A program made the position numbers and the translations under genes. Shown in pieces: positions 32,916 to 43,655 of a stretch of DNA of 64,000 nt. The notes below the pieces were generated by a model that saw only the letters and a list, made by a program, of their open reading frames with translations, was not told where the DNA came from and did no database searches. This DNA is from Chaenocephalus aceratus (taxonomy: Eukaryota; Chordata; Actinopteri; Perciformes; Channichthyidae). Positions within the stretch are counted from its first letter, which is position 1; each line of letters starts with the position of its first letter. Where the stretch lies: the NCBI GenBank assembly GCA_023974075.1, contig CM043788.1:19615928-19679927 (forward strand). The letters run 5' to 3'.

Positions 32916-35342
32916 GTGACAGAGCTGGAAGTTCCTTCTCCGGCTCGAATTGTGTTCCCGCTGCCTCGAGAGATGCCTCAACGCCATCCTCAAGTCCGCA
33001 CAAAACACATGTCACATAATTATTGTTTAAATAAACCATTTTTCGCTGACGCATCCAGGCTTCGGCCAAGGGCGCAGCTCAAAAAAATGAAAAGAAAAAC
33101 AATAAACAGTCCGTTAACCATAAATCCCCTTCTGAGAGCAGCCACGGCCTCTCTCAAAAGGCGGATAATAAACGGGTCTGTGAAGGCACCACCGCCACGC
33201 GCATGCGCAGTGCCGGTTGGGGCTTTAAGGGCACTACCGCCACGTGCGCACGCAGTGCCGGCTAGAACTGTAAAGAGCGGCCCGTCAATCCTTTCCCTTT
33301 CAAGAGCAGCTACGGCATCTCTCAAAGGTCGGATTATTGACGGGTCCGTGAAGCCACCACCACGTGCGTGCGCAGTAACGGTGGGGACTGTTGAAATGGG
33401 GTACCACCGTGTTCAGACACTAGAGGGCCCCATGACACAACAAACAGAGTCTCAGAGGGTAAGAGATGTGACATCTCCGCTGGCTCTAAGGAGCACACAG
33501 TGGAAGATGCTCGCAACATCTGCTTGGGTTTTCAAGACAGTAACACGGGGTTACAGACTCCAATTCGCTGTCACCCCCCCTCGTTTCTCGGGCATTTTGT
33601 ATTCACAAGCCCGAGGAGAGTCAGCCCATATTCTAGAGAGAGAGATCCTCTCACTTCTAGAAAAGAGAGCTATATCTGTTGTACCTGCCGAGCAGAGTCA
33701 GAGTGGTTTTTATTCCAAGTACTTCCTCGTCCCCAAACGAGGAGGGAACGGAATCCGGCCAATACTGGATTTGAGGGTTCTGAACAGATATCTAAAAAGA
33801 TATAAATTCAGAATGCTCACTCACACATCTCTGCTGCGTCTCGTGCGACAAGATGATTGGTTTACATCAGTCGACCTGAAAGATGGGTATTTCCACGTCC
33901 CAGTATATTATCCACACAGGAAATATCTGAGATTCGCATTTCAGGGGATCTGTTACGAATACAGAGTACTTCCCTTCGGCCTGTCTCTCAGTCCAAGAGT
34001 GTTTGTACGATGTACGGAAGCCGCGATAGCCCCGTTAAGACAACAGGGTATTCGCTTGGCGACCTACCTGGACGACTGGCTGCTTCTCGCACAGTCGGAG
34101 CAGGAGGCTGTTACGCAGACAAATGTTCTCGTAAAGCACCTGCTCAACCTGGGGTTCATAATAAATACAGAGAAGAGCATGTTGTGCCCCGCGCAGACTA
34201 TACTCTTCCTAGGGCTACACCTGAACTCGGTGCCCTTTTCAGCTCGCCTGTCAGCGGAAAGAGTGAAAGCTTTCAGAGCTTGTCTCGCTTTATTCCAGCG
34301 TCGCAAACATGTTCTCTTCAGAACATGCCTGCGGTTGATGGGGCTCATGGCGTCAGCCATCCTGGTCGTACGACTAGGACGCTTACACATGAGGGAGTTT
34401 CAGCGCTGGGTAGCCGCCTTAAAACTAAACCCCGCGCGTCATGGCGCGCGGAGGGTAATGGTTACTGTGAAATGCGTAACGGCACTGCGCCACCGACTTT
34501 TCTAGTACGGGGGCGTGCCTATGGGTGCTGTCCTTTCACGGAGGGTGGTCACCACAGACGCATGTCTGACAGGTTGGGGAGGTATTTATGAAGGCCGCTC
34601 GGTGAGGGGTCTCTGGAGTAGAGACCTCCAGCGGGCACACATAAATTACCTGGAGCTTTTAGCGGTGTGCCTCACCCTAAAGCACTTCCTGCCTTTTCTC
34701 AGAGGACACCATGTCCTCGTGAGGACAGACAATACGACGACAATATCGTATATAAACCGTCAGGGGGGTTTGCGTTCTCTCCAGTTACACATGCTGGCAC
34801 GCAAACTGATCCTATGGAGCAGCGGGCGTCTCCTCTCCCTGAGAGCGACGCACGTACCGGGTGTGTTGAACCTCGGGGCAGATCTGCTGTCCAGAGGTGC
34901 ACCACTTTATGCAGACTGGACTTTACATCCAAGGATTGTGAGCCAGCTGTGGGTGCGTTATGGCAGGGCCACGGTGGATCTGTTCGCATCAAGAGAAAAT
35001 GCTCAGTGTCAGCTGTTCTTTTTGATGCGCGACCTAAACGCACCGTTAGGCGTGGACGCACTCGCACACGTTTGGCCTTCGGGCCTTCTGTACGCGTTCC
35101 CACCCTTGGCTTTGATTCCCCAGACTCTGGCAAGAGTGAGGGAACAACGCCACACACTTATTCTGATAGCTCCGCACTGGCCAGCTATGTACTGGCTGGC
35201 GGAGATTTATCAGCTGCTGTGCGGGCAGCCATGGCAGCTCCCACTACACAGGGGCATACTGTCCCAGGCGGGGGGTGAGATTTTTCACCCACACCCAGAG
35301 CGCTTGGCCTTATGGGCCTGGCCCGTGAGTGGTACAACCTGA
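32916..35342 (+). pseudogene. DIRS reverse transcriptase-RNase H-methylase, one stop
   Basis: One frame from 32916 to 35342, interrupted only by TAG at 34503-34505. After a variable linker come the RT motifs GGNGIRPILDLRVLNRYLK, FTSVDLKDGYFHVPV, LPFGLSLSPRVF, the catalytic YLDDWLLL and FLGLHLNS. After the stop comes RNase H: TDACLTGWGGIYEG, INYLELLAVCLTLKHF, VLVRTDNTTTISYINRQGG, then the Dam-like methylase stretch common to fish DIRS (VDLFASRENAQC, LLYAFPPLALIPQTL, LILIAPHWPAMYWL). The single stop disables a full protein unless read through. Confidence 0.82.
33170..33390. repeat. GC-rich repeats in the DIRS linker, copy B
   Basis: About three irregular units with CGCGCATGCGCAGTGCCGG-type cores, the counterpart of the six regular 45-bp units in copy A. 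They are in frame within the RT ORF leader. Confidence 0.55.
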
Positions 35343-35937
35343 ATATAGTGAGACTCCCTCATAGGGTGTTAACACTATTCAGAGTGCGAGAGATTCCTAC
35401 ACCAGGTCTCTCTAACATAGTGCGGTTACTGACCCTGGCTTCCGCCAGGCGAGCCAGTAATGTTTTCATGCACTGTCTGTACATGTACCCAATGGATATT
35501 GTGACATTTCCTCAGCCGCTGGGTCCCTACGGGGAACAGCAGCGGGATTTGCTGTGTCCAGTTTGTGCTTATGCACCTGTATGGACAGATCAGGGGGATT
35601 TGTCATAATGACCAACTCCTGGTGTCCTTGGCTAACCCTTAAAGGGGGGCAAGCCGGTTACTAAGCAACGGTTCTCCCACTGTCGTGTGGAGGCTATTGC
35701 TTTGAGACCCTTGTGAGTCAGAGTTTGCAGGCACCTTCGGGTCCGCGAGCTCTTTCAAATCAGGGTCTGGCTGCATCCTGGGCTCTGTCCAGGATGTCTC
35801 CCATCCAAGACATCTGTGCAGCGGCAAGCGGGTCTTCGCCGCTCACTGTTGTCTGCTTTTACAGGCTGGACGTCTCCGCTCCAAGCGTGGCCCGAGCAGT
35901 GCTGGGCACCTTGTTGAGTCGGGACTCCACCTGTTAA
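35312..35937 (+). pseudogene. DIRS tyrosine recombinase, copy B, deleted
   Basis: The start MGLAREWYNLNIVRLPHRV matches copy A, but about 110 residues of the core-binding half are gone: PTPGLSN jumps to LLTLASARRASNV. A second frame (35713-35937) keeps GLAASWALSRMSPIQDICAA and the Tyr-containing CFYRLDVSAPSVARAVLG. So this copy retains the tyrosine motif that copy A lost, but lacks the DNA-grasping half that copy A keeps. Confidence 0.72.
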
Positions 35938-36034
35938 ATTCTGGTTGATCGGTGATCTTCGAGATAAGCTCGTCTGGCAATACGGGAGCTACAATATCCC
36001 ATAGTGAGACATCGAACGGAGTGTTATGAATGAG

Positions 36035-36338
36035 AACTATAGGTTACTTACGTAACCCCAGGACTCAGAGTAACATGAAGTGAGATGTCTCACCAGACGG
36101 CCCTCCTTGCTACGGTGAAGCGAGAAGAGGTGCTTATTTTGAATGACGCATGCGTCGTGGCGCAGGCTACTTATAGGGGGTGATTTCCCCTGACGTTGGC
36201 GTCAAGAATCACCGGCCAATCAGGATTGGCGTAATGAGATTGATGCTTCTGTTTGCTCCGCGATGAGGCGCATCCCATAGTGAGACATCTCACTTCATGT
36301 TACTCTGAGAACTGGGGTTACGTAAGTAACCTATAGTT
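36035..36338. repeat. DIRS terminal hairpin unit, copy B
   Basis: Inverted ends of about 55 bp: AACTATAGGTTACTTACGTA and its complement. The middle (about 36120-36285) is the reverse complement of the DIRS 5' leader at 30702-30860, so the transcript ends can pair over about 160 bases. Confidence 0.8.
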
Positions 36339-36845
36339 TTTCCCTTCAGTTATGCTAAAGTCTTTTATTACACTTCAAGTCTACTCTAAAGTTTACATTT
36401 TAATTGTTTGGCACTGACTTTTCCTCATTGATGTTTTATGTTTTACCCTCCTTTTCATGTTTATTGATGTTCACTGCTCACTTGTTCATTCAGGGTTTCA
36501 TTTCTGAAATAAAACCAGCTTGAAATGCTATTTTGGTCTGTTACTCCTTTTTGTTTTAGTTTCTGTTACCTTGTAGGTGCTTGTACTGTTAAGTAACTTG
36601 AAAAATAACCATAATAACCGACATGAAAAAATATCGTGATATATATCGTCTATCGTGATACTGCCTGAAAATATCGTGATAACATATTTTTCAATATCGC
36701 CCACCCCTACGCCTACCCAATCCTACCAACATGACCAATATTTAGAATTTTCAGTCAATCTGGCATGTCAAATCGCACACCTATTTGTCAAAAGCAGGGA
36801 CGCAGCCACATAGTTCAACCAAAGTAGGTCTAGCCTTTTGCCCTT

Positions 36846-38341
36846 TTAGTCAAACAGTGTGATGTTTTCAGTGAACACTTTATTCCATCGGTGGGTAGAA
36901 GCAGAGCAAAAAGCATAAAGTGCTTGAAGTATATCAAAAAACTGGCTTGCTTCAAGACAACTCCTTTCAACACAGTTGACACCAACCAAATTCAAGGAGT
37001 GTGCTGCGCACGGAATGTAATGTATGAGTGGGTTGCTTTTCTTGAGATGAGCTTGCAGCCCATTATATTTTCCTGACATGTTGGATGCGTTGTCATAAGC
37101 CTGGCCACGGCAGTTTGAGAGATCCAGCCCCATATCAATGACCATCTTCATCACGCAGTCAGCCAGACTTGACCCAGTGTGACTGTGAATGGGTTCAAAT
37201 CCAATAAATCTCTCAATAACTTTTCCTTTCTCACTCACAAACCGGAAAACGAAAGTTAATTGGTCGACGTGAGACATGTCAGGTGTAGAATCTACGATGA
37301 CAGAGAAATACCTTGCTCGCTGTAGTTCTGTTGCTATTGCTTCCTTTGTTCTGTCAACCATCAAACCAATAAACTCCTCACAGATAGTTGATGACAAGTA
37401 TGAAGTCCTACCACGTCCCTTCTGGCCAAACTTCTGCAAATGATCCTTTAAAAATGGATCAAACTGCGCGAGCAGCTCCAGGATTTCCAGGTAGTTCCCG
37501 TTATGTGCGGATCCTAAACGTTCGTCATTTCCCCGGAAAGGAAGCCCTCTCTCACTCAAGAATTTAATCACCGCAACTACACGTCTCAATACATCCTTCC
37601 AGGACTGACTTTCTGTGTCGACCTGCATCCCTAGAGAAGCATCCACAGTGCCCATGAGTTTAGTGCGATGCATAAGTGAAAGTATGCATTTTCTGTGCTC
37701 ACCACTCATCTCATGTTCCGTTATCCTCTCGGGATGCTTCCAATCACTAAAGCCGAGAACAAATGCATTACTGTGGCTGTGAGTGGATACAAGTTTGCAG
37801 GCAAAACAATAAATTGCTCCGGTAGATGGAGAATAAATAATCCAATCGCGTTGAACGATTTCTCCATTGTGAAGCTGTCTGGTCATCATATCATTGGTCA
37901 GTGAGCGTGTCCGGCCGCTAGCATCGGTCTCCCTCCGAGATGCTGGATACTTCGTTGCCCGATTATGAAAGTATGAAATAATAATCCCCATTGTGCGGGG
38001 TCCTGAGAGACACAGGGAACTTCCGATGAACTCGAACCTTCACCATGCTCTGTGATGTCCTCGTCAGGCTCGTCTTCATCTTTATCTTCTTCTTCTACTC
38101 GCTGCTGCGTTAGCATGCTAGGTTCAAGGCTAACATTGCTCGCTAGCTCAACAACATCCTCCGTGACCGCCGCCACTGTTCCTTGTGGTTGTTGCTGGCC
38201 TATTTCGTCACTTTTTGCTTTTTTGAAAAAGCTATTTATTGTTGGCACATTTTTTAATGCAGCCGGCACTCTCTCTTCTTTTTCTTTCTTTTTCTTTCTT
38301 TTCGCAGCCCCGCTGGGCGTTTGGCTACCGGCACCATCCAT
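36846..38341 (-). pseudogene. hAT transposase, TTF-finger/DUF4371 type (ZMYM1-like)
   Basis: From 38341: MDGAGSQTPSGAAKRKKKKE, a low-complexity acidic leader with NSFFKKAKSDE, then a frameshift at about 37990. The second frame (37991-36846) has the TTF-type finger RDWIIYSPSTGAIYCFACKL...FSDWKHPERITEHEMSGEH, the catalytic-region pattern RYFSVIVDSTPDMSHVDQ and GQAYDNASNMSGKYNGLQAH, and PCAAHSLNLVG. These mark the DUF4371 hAT group known from ZMYM1-like fish proteins. The frame ends after TLFD at 36846. The C-terminal catalytic Glu and dimerisation region are absent, because only about 220 bp of this element remain beyond that point. Confidence 0.82.
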
Positions 38342-39033
38342 TTTTTCTGCTCACGTGACCAAATGTGACATGAGTGAGGGTGGGGCTGTGATTCGGCTAT
38401 ACACTGCCGCTGCGTAGTAATACATTTGAGCGCATACATAGTGAGACCTACAGTACAGAGACGGTTTAGAAAATATATTAATTGGACCCTATAGAAAAGC
38501 TGTGTTATTTATAGCGAAGAGTGAGTGTCATTTAAAAACAATGTATGATGAGTGAGGTTGTGCCCGAAAAAAATAAAATAATAATAAATATATATATATA
38601 TATATTTTTTTTTAATCTTGTCACTTAGGGCCCTCTTTGCTCAAGGGCCCCTGGGCACTTGCCCAGGTTGCCCATATGGTTAATCCGGCCCTGCTAGTGG
38701 AGAATACAGCATTTTAAATAACACTTCCTCAAGAGCGAAATCCAATGTCTGCGAGGCTTTTGGTGTCATCCTAGATGGAGAAAATAACCAACATCCCACG
38801 CTTTTTGAGACAAATATGCCACTGCATGTGTTAATAATTGCACGTTTTCACTACTCATATATAGGCTAGGCTATGCGGGTTCGGGTCGGGTTGCGGATCT
38901 TGTGCCGACGGGTCGGGTCGGGTTGGGTTGCAGAACTAATTGGCAATATGTGCGGGGGGCGGGTTCGGTATTGAACGTCGCGGGGCGGGAGCGGGTCTTG
39001 AAAATCAGACCCGTGCAGGACTCTGCATCAGGC

Positions 39034-40383
39034 ACCTTCAAGTTAAACAATACTACAGTAAACAATTAACACAGTAGGCCTAAATTATGTGGATTAAACC
39101 ACATTTATTTCGTTAAAAATAAATGAAATATGATTTTGTTTGAATGATTAAATGTCATCAGGCACCTTCAAGTTAAACAATCAGGTGCACACTTTAATGT
39201 GCCGCCACCTCCGGACTCGGCTTGACTCGGTTTAAAGAATGCACAAATGTGTTTAATAGTTTGTCAGATATGTACTAAGTAGCCTAAATACATTTGTTCC
39301 TGCTCAAGATTAGATTAAACTTTATTGTTATTGCACATATTGCAGGTAGGCCTACTGAGACAACGAAATGCAGTTTAGCTTCTAACCAGGTGCAACAAGC
39401 AGCGAAAAGTAATGTGCACAATACTACAGTAAACAATTAACACAGTAAATTATGTGGATTAAACCACATTTATTTCGTTAAAAAGAAACGAAATATGATT
39501 TTGTTTGAATGATTAAATGTAGGGTGAATTGCCCTAATGTGGGACATTTTTGCATTTCAGACTTCGGGAATATATTGCAATATGAAGCCGATACAATAAA
39601 TCAAAATCCAGTACCATTCCGAAATCGCCAGTAATATTAGACACTAATAATACAGTAAACTATTAACACTGTACATATTATTGTTTGCCCGTGGGATTAG
39701 GATGAACAGTAGTGAGAGCCGCTGCATTTTCCTCCGGTCGGATGTGATATAAAAACAAAGCGATTATTTTTGTTGTTGTAAACTCACGTGGGTTAAATTT
39801 AGTGCATTCATTTCAACTCGCGAACATATGATACATTAAATGATCGTGAGGATGATGATTGAAAATCGTTTGTTTGAGCCTGGATGCATTTCCTGATCTA
39901 AAAACATAGCGATGGTTTTGTACTTAGGCCTACGTGAATTAAACATTATTTTGTTAAATAAAAACATGGTGATGTTTAGTAAATGATTACATGTCTCTTA
40001 TTTAGCACAGAATATGATCCTATCCGTGACATATGGATCTTAACAAATATCCGCTATATCAGATACCTGTAGATCAGCAGTTTATTTCACAGTGTGTGCT
40101 TTCCCCCTGGTGGAGCCATGATCCATTGCAGCTGGTTTCATTATAATTAAATGTATTTATCAAGGGGGCATTTCAAGTCCTGCGGGGGGGTTTTCCTTTT
40201 CAGCAGGGGCCCACCCCGTGCCGATCACGGACCCGCACGGGTAGGCGTCTGAAATGAAGCGCTACATCTGTAGATCTCTTAATGTTGCTCTCAAAGTGCA
40301 CCAGATTGATGCTTTTAACGTCAATATTTTAAAAAAAAATCTTCCCGGGGGAGCATGCCCCCAGACCCCCCTACAGGAGGTTA
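39034..40383. repeat. Repeat-derived, non-coding stretch
   Basis: A 105-bp direct repeat, ATTATGTGGATTAAACCACA and flanks, occurs at about 39050-39155 and 39418-39525. A copy of ACCTTCAAGTTAAACAAT also repeats at 39035 and 39165. The fish tail ACAACGAAATGCAGTTTAGC lies at 39361. About 39700-39900 is the reverse of the 6285-6500 family. 40180-40380 resembles the 3' part of ZMYM-type hATs (GGGGGAGCATGCCCCCAGA). No gene. Confidence 0.5.
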
Positions 40384-40391
40384 GGTCCACG

Positions 40392-41583
40392 TAGTGTTAA
40401 TTTCGTCAGCTATTTATTAATTTAGTTTTAGTCTTAGTCCTGTGTTAAATTTCCTTTTTAGTTTTAGTCATATTTAGTCACCTTCATCCTGTTTTTATTT
40501 AGTCAAGTTTTAGTCGACTAAAAGTCTGAGCATTTTAGTCTTATTTTAGTCGACTAAAACAGTAAACATTTTAGTCAAGATTTAGTCGACTAAAAGTCTG
40601 AGCATTTTAGTCTTATTTTAGTCAAAGAAAACTAATTATTTTAGTCTACTTTTTGTCAATGAAAACGGTTGAGTCTTTTTTAGTCATCAGATAGAACATT
40701 TCAGTCAAACTAGTCTAGCCAAAACCAATAATTTGTCATTTTAGTATATATAAATAAATAAGATTATATCTTGTCCTTATTTGATGAAAAACACAGGTTG
40801 AATGATTAAGAATGCAGCTTTGCAGAGAGTATCTGCTCAGGTTTGTGGTGTTTTTACCAGCTGTGTTATGGCCACATTGCTTCCCTTTTGATAAAACAAT
40901 GCATTCGCTTTTTTTCTCCGCCTCATTGTAGCGAAAATGGGCCCAAATATCACGTTGTTTCTTTCTCCCAAGCAGTGGTGGCTTTAGACTTTTTCGTTGT
41001 CAGTAATTTTGACGGACAGGATTGTAACATTTCCGTCATAATCCATTATTATCCGTCGAGTGCACAATTTATCAATTACTCACGCTGACGGGGGGGGTAT
41101 TCGGTTAACGCGAGTGCGACCACTGCTCCCAAGCTCTGTTGTTGCCATTTTATTTTCTGTTAAATAAGGTTAGTTAGACCATGAGTTAGACCCGAGTCTT
41201 CCTGACAGTTCATATTGTGCCGCTGCCCGGTGTAATTCAAATCTACCGCCGCGCGCACTACAGACACACAGCTGCTGCCCTGCCGCAGCACCGGAAATGG
41301 AACTGCTGGGAGAAAAACTGACTATCAGAGATGTTATCTTTGATAATATTTCGTCTCCTAATTTTTCTTCAACGAAAGTAAAGAGAGATTTTGGCATAGT
41401 TTTTATTTAGTAAACTACATTTTCGTCTCGTCACTTTTTGTCAACGATATTGCATGATGATTTCGTTACAGTTATTGTTTACTGCCGTCGGTGCCGTCTC
41501 GTCATCGTCTCGTTTTCGTCATGGAAAAAAAGGTCGTTGACGAACATATTTCGTCATAGTTTTAGTCAACGAAATTAACACTA
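40392..41583. mobile_element. hAT with TAGTGTTAATTTCGT ends
   Basis: The ends are TAGTGTTAATTTCGTC and the complement ending ACGAAATTAACACTA. Flanks GGTCCACG (40384-40391) and GGTCCACT (41584-41591) agree at 7 of 8. The left end has many TTTTAGTCGACTAAAA-type subterminal repeats. There is no clear transposase; about 41170-41300 is GC-rich without a convincing frame. Confidence 0.8.
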
Positions 41584-43624
41584 GGTCCACTGGTGTTTAC
41601 ATGCTTATTTATACAATATGTGTGCTTATGCTAACATCATAAAACAAAAGTTGGTTCCGTGTTGTGTGTAGTGAGAACGTGCTAGAGTGAGGGGGCCCCC
41701 AAGCCAAAGCTTGCTTAGGGCCCCCAAAAGTCTAGGGCCGGCCCTGCTCTGAGCTTTAGAGAGGAAGTGAGGACATTTATTATAATAGCACACGTTTTCA
41801 TTTTAGTCAATTGGCTACTCACAAGTGTGGTACTTACCATATGGTAAACAGCCAAAGGTAATTTGTATTTAGTTTGGATGATAAGCTGATACAGTTCTCT
41901 GCACTATTCAACTGCTTTTTAAACCTCTCCATCACTCCCCTGTTTGCTTTGTTGAAACTGTCGGGATGTTTTTATTTGTCAAGAATGAGTTAAAACCGCT
42001 GTTTGTGTGTGCAGGGCCTTTTTTAAGCATCTATTTATTATTTACAATATGACCTTTACTTTGAACCCTTTCTCTTGCCCACACTTTCCAGACAAGTTTT
42101 AGTTTCATACATTATCTGGTGCTGTCAATAAATGCACTTCCATGCTCGATGTTGGCAGGCATTTGCCATTTCATTCCAGAAGCTTGACCAATTACTGTTT
42201 GATATTTTTGTTCTTAACAAATTACTTAAAAAGTGATTTATACTAAACTTCTTTCCACTTCTTAATTACAATACAACACTACAGACAGGTTATCTGGCTA
42301 ATTGAACTGTTCACGTTCAGTAGTCAGAACACAGGTAGTGTTCACAGGTAAACAGTGTGAACATTGCATTGAAGTGTATCACATACCAGCAGGCCTCTGG
42401 GTAAAACATCAGCTGTCTGCTGCTTCTGTGTCCTATATGGAGGCCCCCTGGCCCTGGCTGATGGCTAGTTATAGGACAGGAGATGCTGTGAACATCTGCA
42501 GGCTGTCTGTAAGGAGCAATTTAAAGCCCAACGTGCCCTGCTGCGTTTCTCCTACCATTGGACCGAAACATGACGGCAGCAAACACAATGGGACAGTGAA
42601 GGGCCTAATTATTGCCCCTATCATTTGCATAATTACAATGTTTCTCTGAGGCAGGGGCAGTATAGAAATTGTAAATTGTAGTGGACCCGCTGTCTTTGCT
42701 TGGTGGAAGTCACATTTGAATGGAGAGAGCTTGTTCTGCTAGCCAGGCGGCCAGGCAGCCAGACTCAGGCAAGAGGTCCCAATCAGCCAGCCTCACAGAC
42801 TGCTCATTCAATAGGATTTAAAAAGCCAACTGTGTGGAGAAATGAGAGTTTTGCCCCCCAAATCATATGGAATTACAGTGCTGGTTGCATATGTGGGGAG
42901 CCAGTGGCAAGCACAAAAGCCCACAGGAAGCAGCTATTTCTGTGTGTTTTATTAAACCAACCAAGCAATTTAATTCTTTTGTTCGGGGGAGTTCTACTTC
43001 ATTGATTAACAAAAGCGGGGATATAATTTTTTCAGCCCCTTTTGAAAAGCCTGAAATGTCAAGCCTTTTAAAGGAGATTATTCTGCCTGTGTGCGATGAA
43101 TAGAGCCCAGAGTAACCTTTTGTCTACAATTAAATATTCCAGCATAAATATAAAAGAAAATCAGAGATGGGGAAGATTGAGTCAGGAGAGATTGGAGAGG
43201 TAGATCCTCTGCCCGATAGTGGCAACAGCCTGGCTCTAATTAGATATGCCAGGCGGGCTGTGAGCAGTCACTCTCCACAGCACGCAGAGAGAGGAGGCAG
43301 CCTGAGAGGAGGACAGAGGAAACCTATCTGCTCATCTGTCGGTCCGGCGCCTTCCTCTGGGCATCCACAAGGTATTTCAGGAGACTTTGTTTGTTTTCTT
43401 CCGCGCTGTTATTTGTTTTCCTGACATCTTTGCCGCCGGTGAGGGAATGTCTAAAAGGCAATGCCTTCTGGGAATTGCATAAACAGAGAGGGCTGAATAA
43501 GAAAAAAAAAAAAGTTGTGAGATTGTTCATGATTCTGAGGAGTGATCAGGAATGACAATGAGATACTTCAGGGACTGTTTTTATCCCGCTGAGGAGGTAG
43601 ACTGTGAGGCTGCCTGCAGGAGAT

Positions 43625-43652
<28 letters not shown>
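43625..43652. repeat. Poly-G run of 28
   Basis: An uninterrupted G tract. It can form G-quadruplexes, and is also a common place for assembly length errors. Confidence 0.95.

Positions 43653-43655
<3 letters not shown>

Larger units (their letters stand above)
30670..36338 (+). mobile_element. Layer 4: DIRS retrotransposon copy B
   Basis: It begins CTCATTCATAACACTCCG at 30670 and carries the complement ending at 36034 (about 39 bp of inverted terminal repeat), followed by the 304-bp hairpin unit 36035-36338. Gag, RT, RNase H and methylase regions are long and open; only the recombinase is heavily deleted. There are no long terminal direct repeats and no target duplication, as expected for DIRS. 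It is the most intact mobile element in the window. Confidence 0.85.
30246..36709 (+). mobile_element. Layer 3: hAT with TAGGGGTGGGCG ends
   Basis: Exact 8-bp target duplication CGCCTACC at 30238-30245 and 36710-36717. The ends are TAGGGGTGGGCGATAT and ATATCGCCCACCCCTA, with CGATAT/ATCGTG clusters beside both. Its own sequence is 30246-30669 and 36339-36709. A transposase scrap on the plus strand near 30600-30665 reads GAPYEKTSKRWKDITDAVAF, as in ZBED-type hAT transposases, and is cut by the DIRS insertion. Confidence 0.88.
30158..38693 (-). mobile_element. Layer 2: hAT with ZMYM1-like transposase
   Basis: Exact 8-bp target duplication CTAGTGGA at 30150-30157 and 38694-38701. The ends are CAGGGCCGGATTA and TAATCCGGCCCTG. 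It encodes a transposase on the minus strand (36846-38341) whose end is missing. It is split by layer 3 at 30246-36709. Confidence 0.88.
29879..39025. mobile_element. Layer 1 of nest: short hAT, hosts everything to 39025
   Basis: Exact 8-bp target duplication CATCAGGC at 29871-29878 and 39026-39033. The ends are CAGAGTCCTGCATCGGGTG and the complement ending CCGTGCAGGACTCTG. Its own sequence is only 29879-30149 and 38702-39025, about 600 bp, with GGGTCGGGT-type repeats near both ends. It is split by the layer 2 element. No transposase. Confidence 0.85.

Noticed and set aside
25186..36338. Endogenous retrovirus or LTR element
   Set aside because: There are no long direct terminal repeats, no protease or DDE integrase, and no envelope; inverted ends, a tyrosine recombinase and a methylase identify DIRS.
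38052..38417. Ser-rich 121-codon plus-strand ORF
   Set aside because: It is the antisense shadow of the acidic and Lys-rich leader of the hAT transposase on the minus strand.
42302..42649. 115-codon ORF in the gene-free region
   Set aside because: No domain, no signal peptide, no promoter or splice context; better read as non-coding, possibly conserved DNA.
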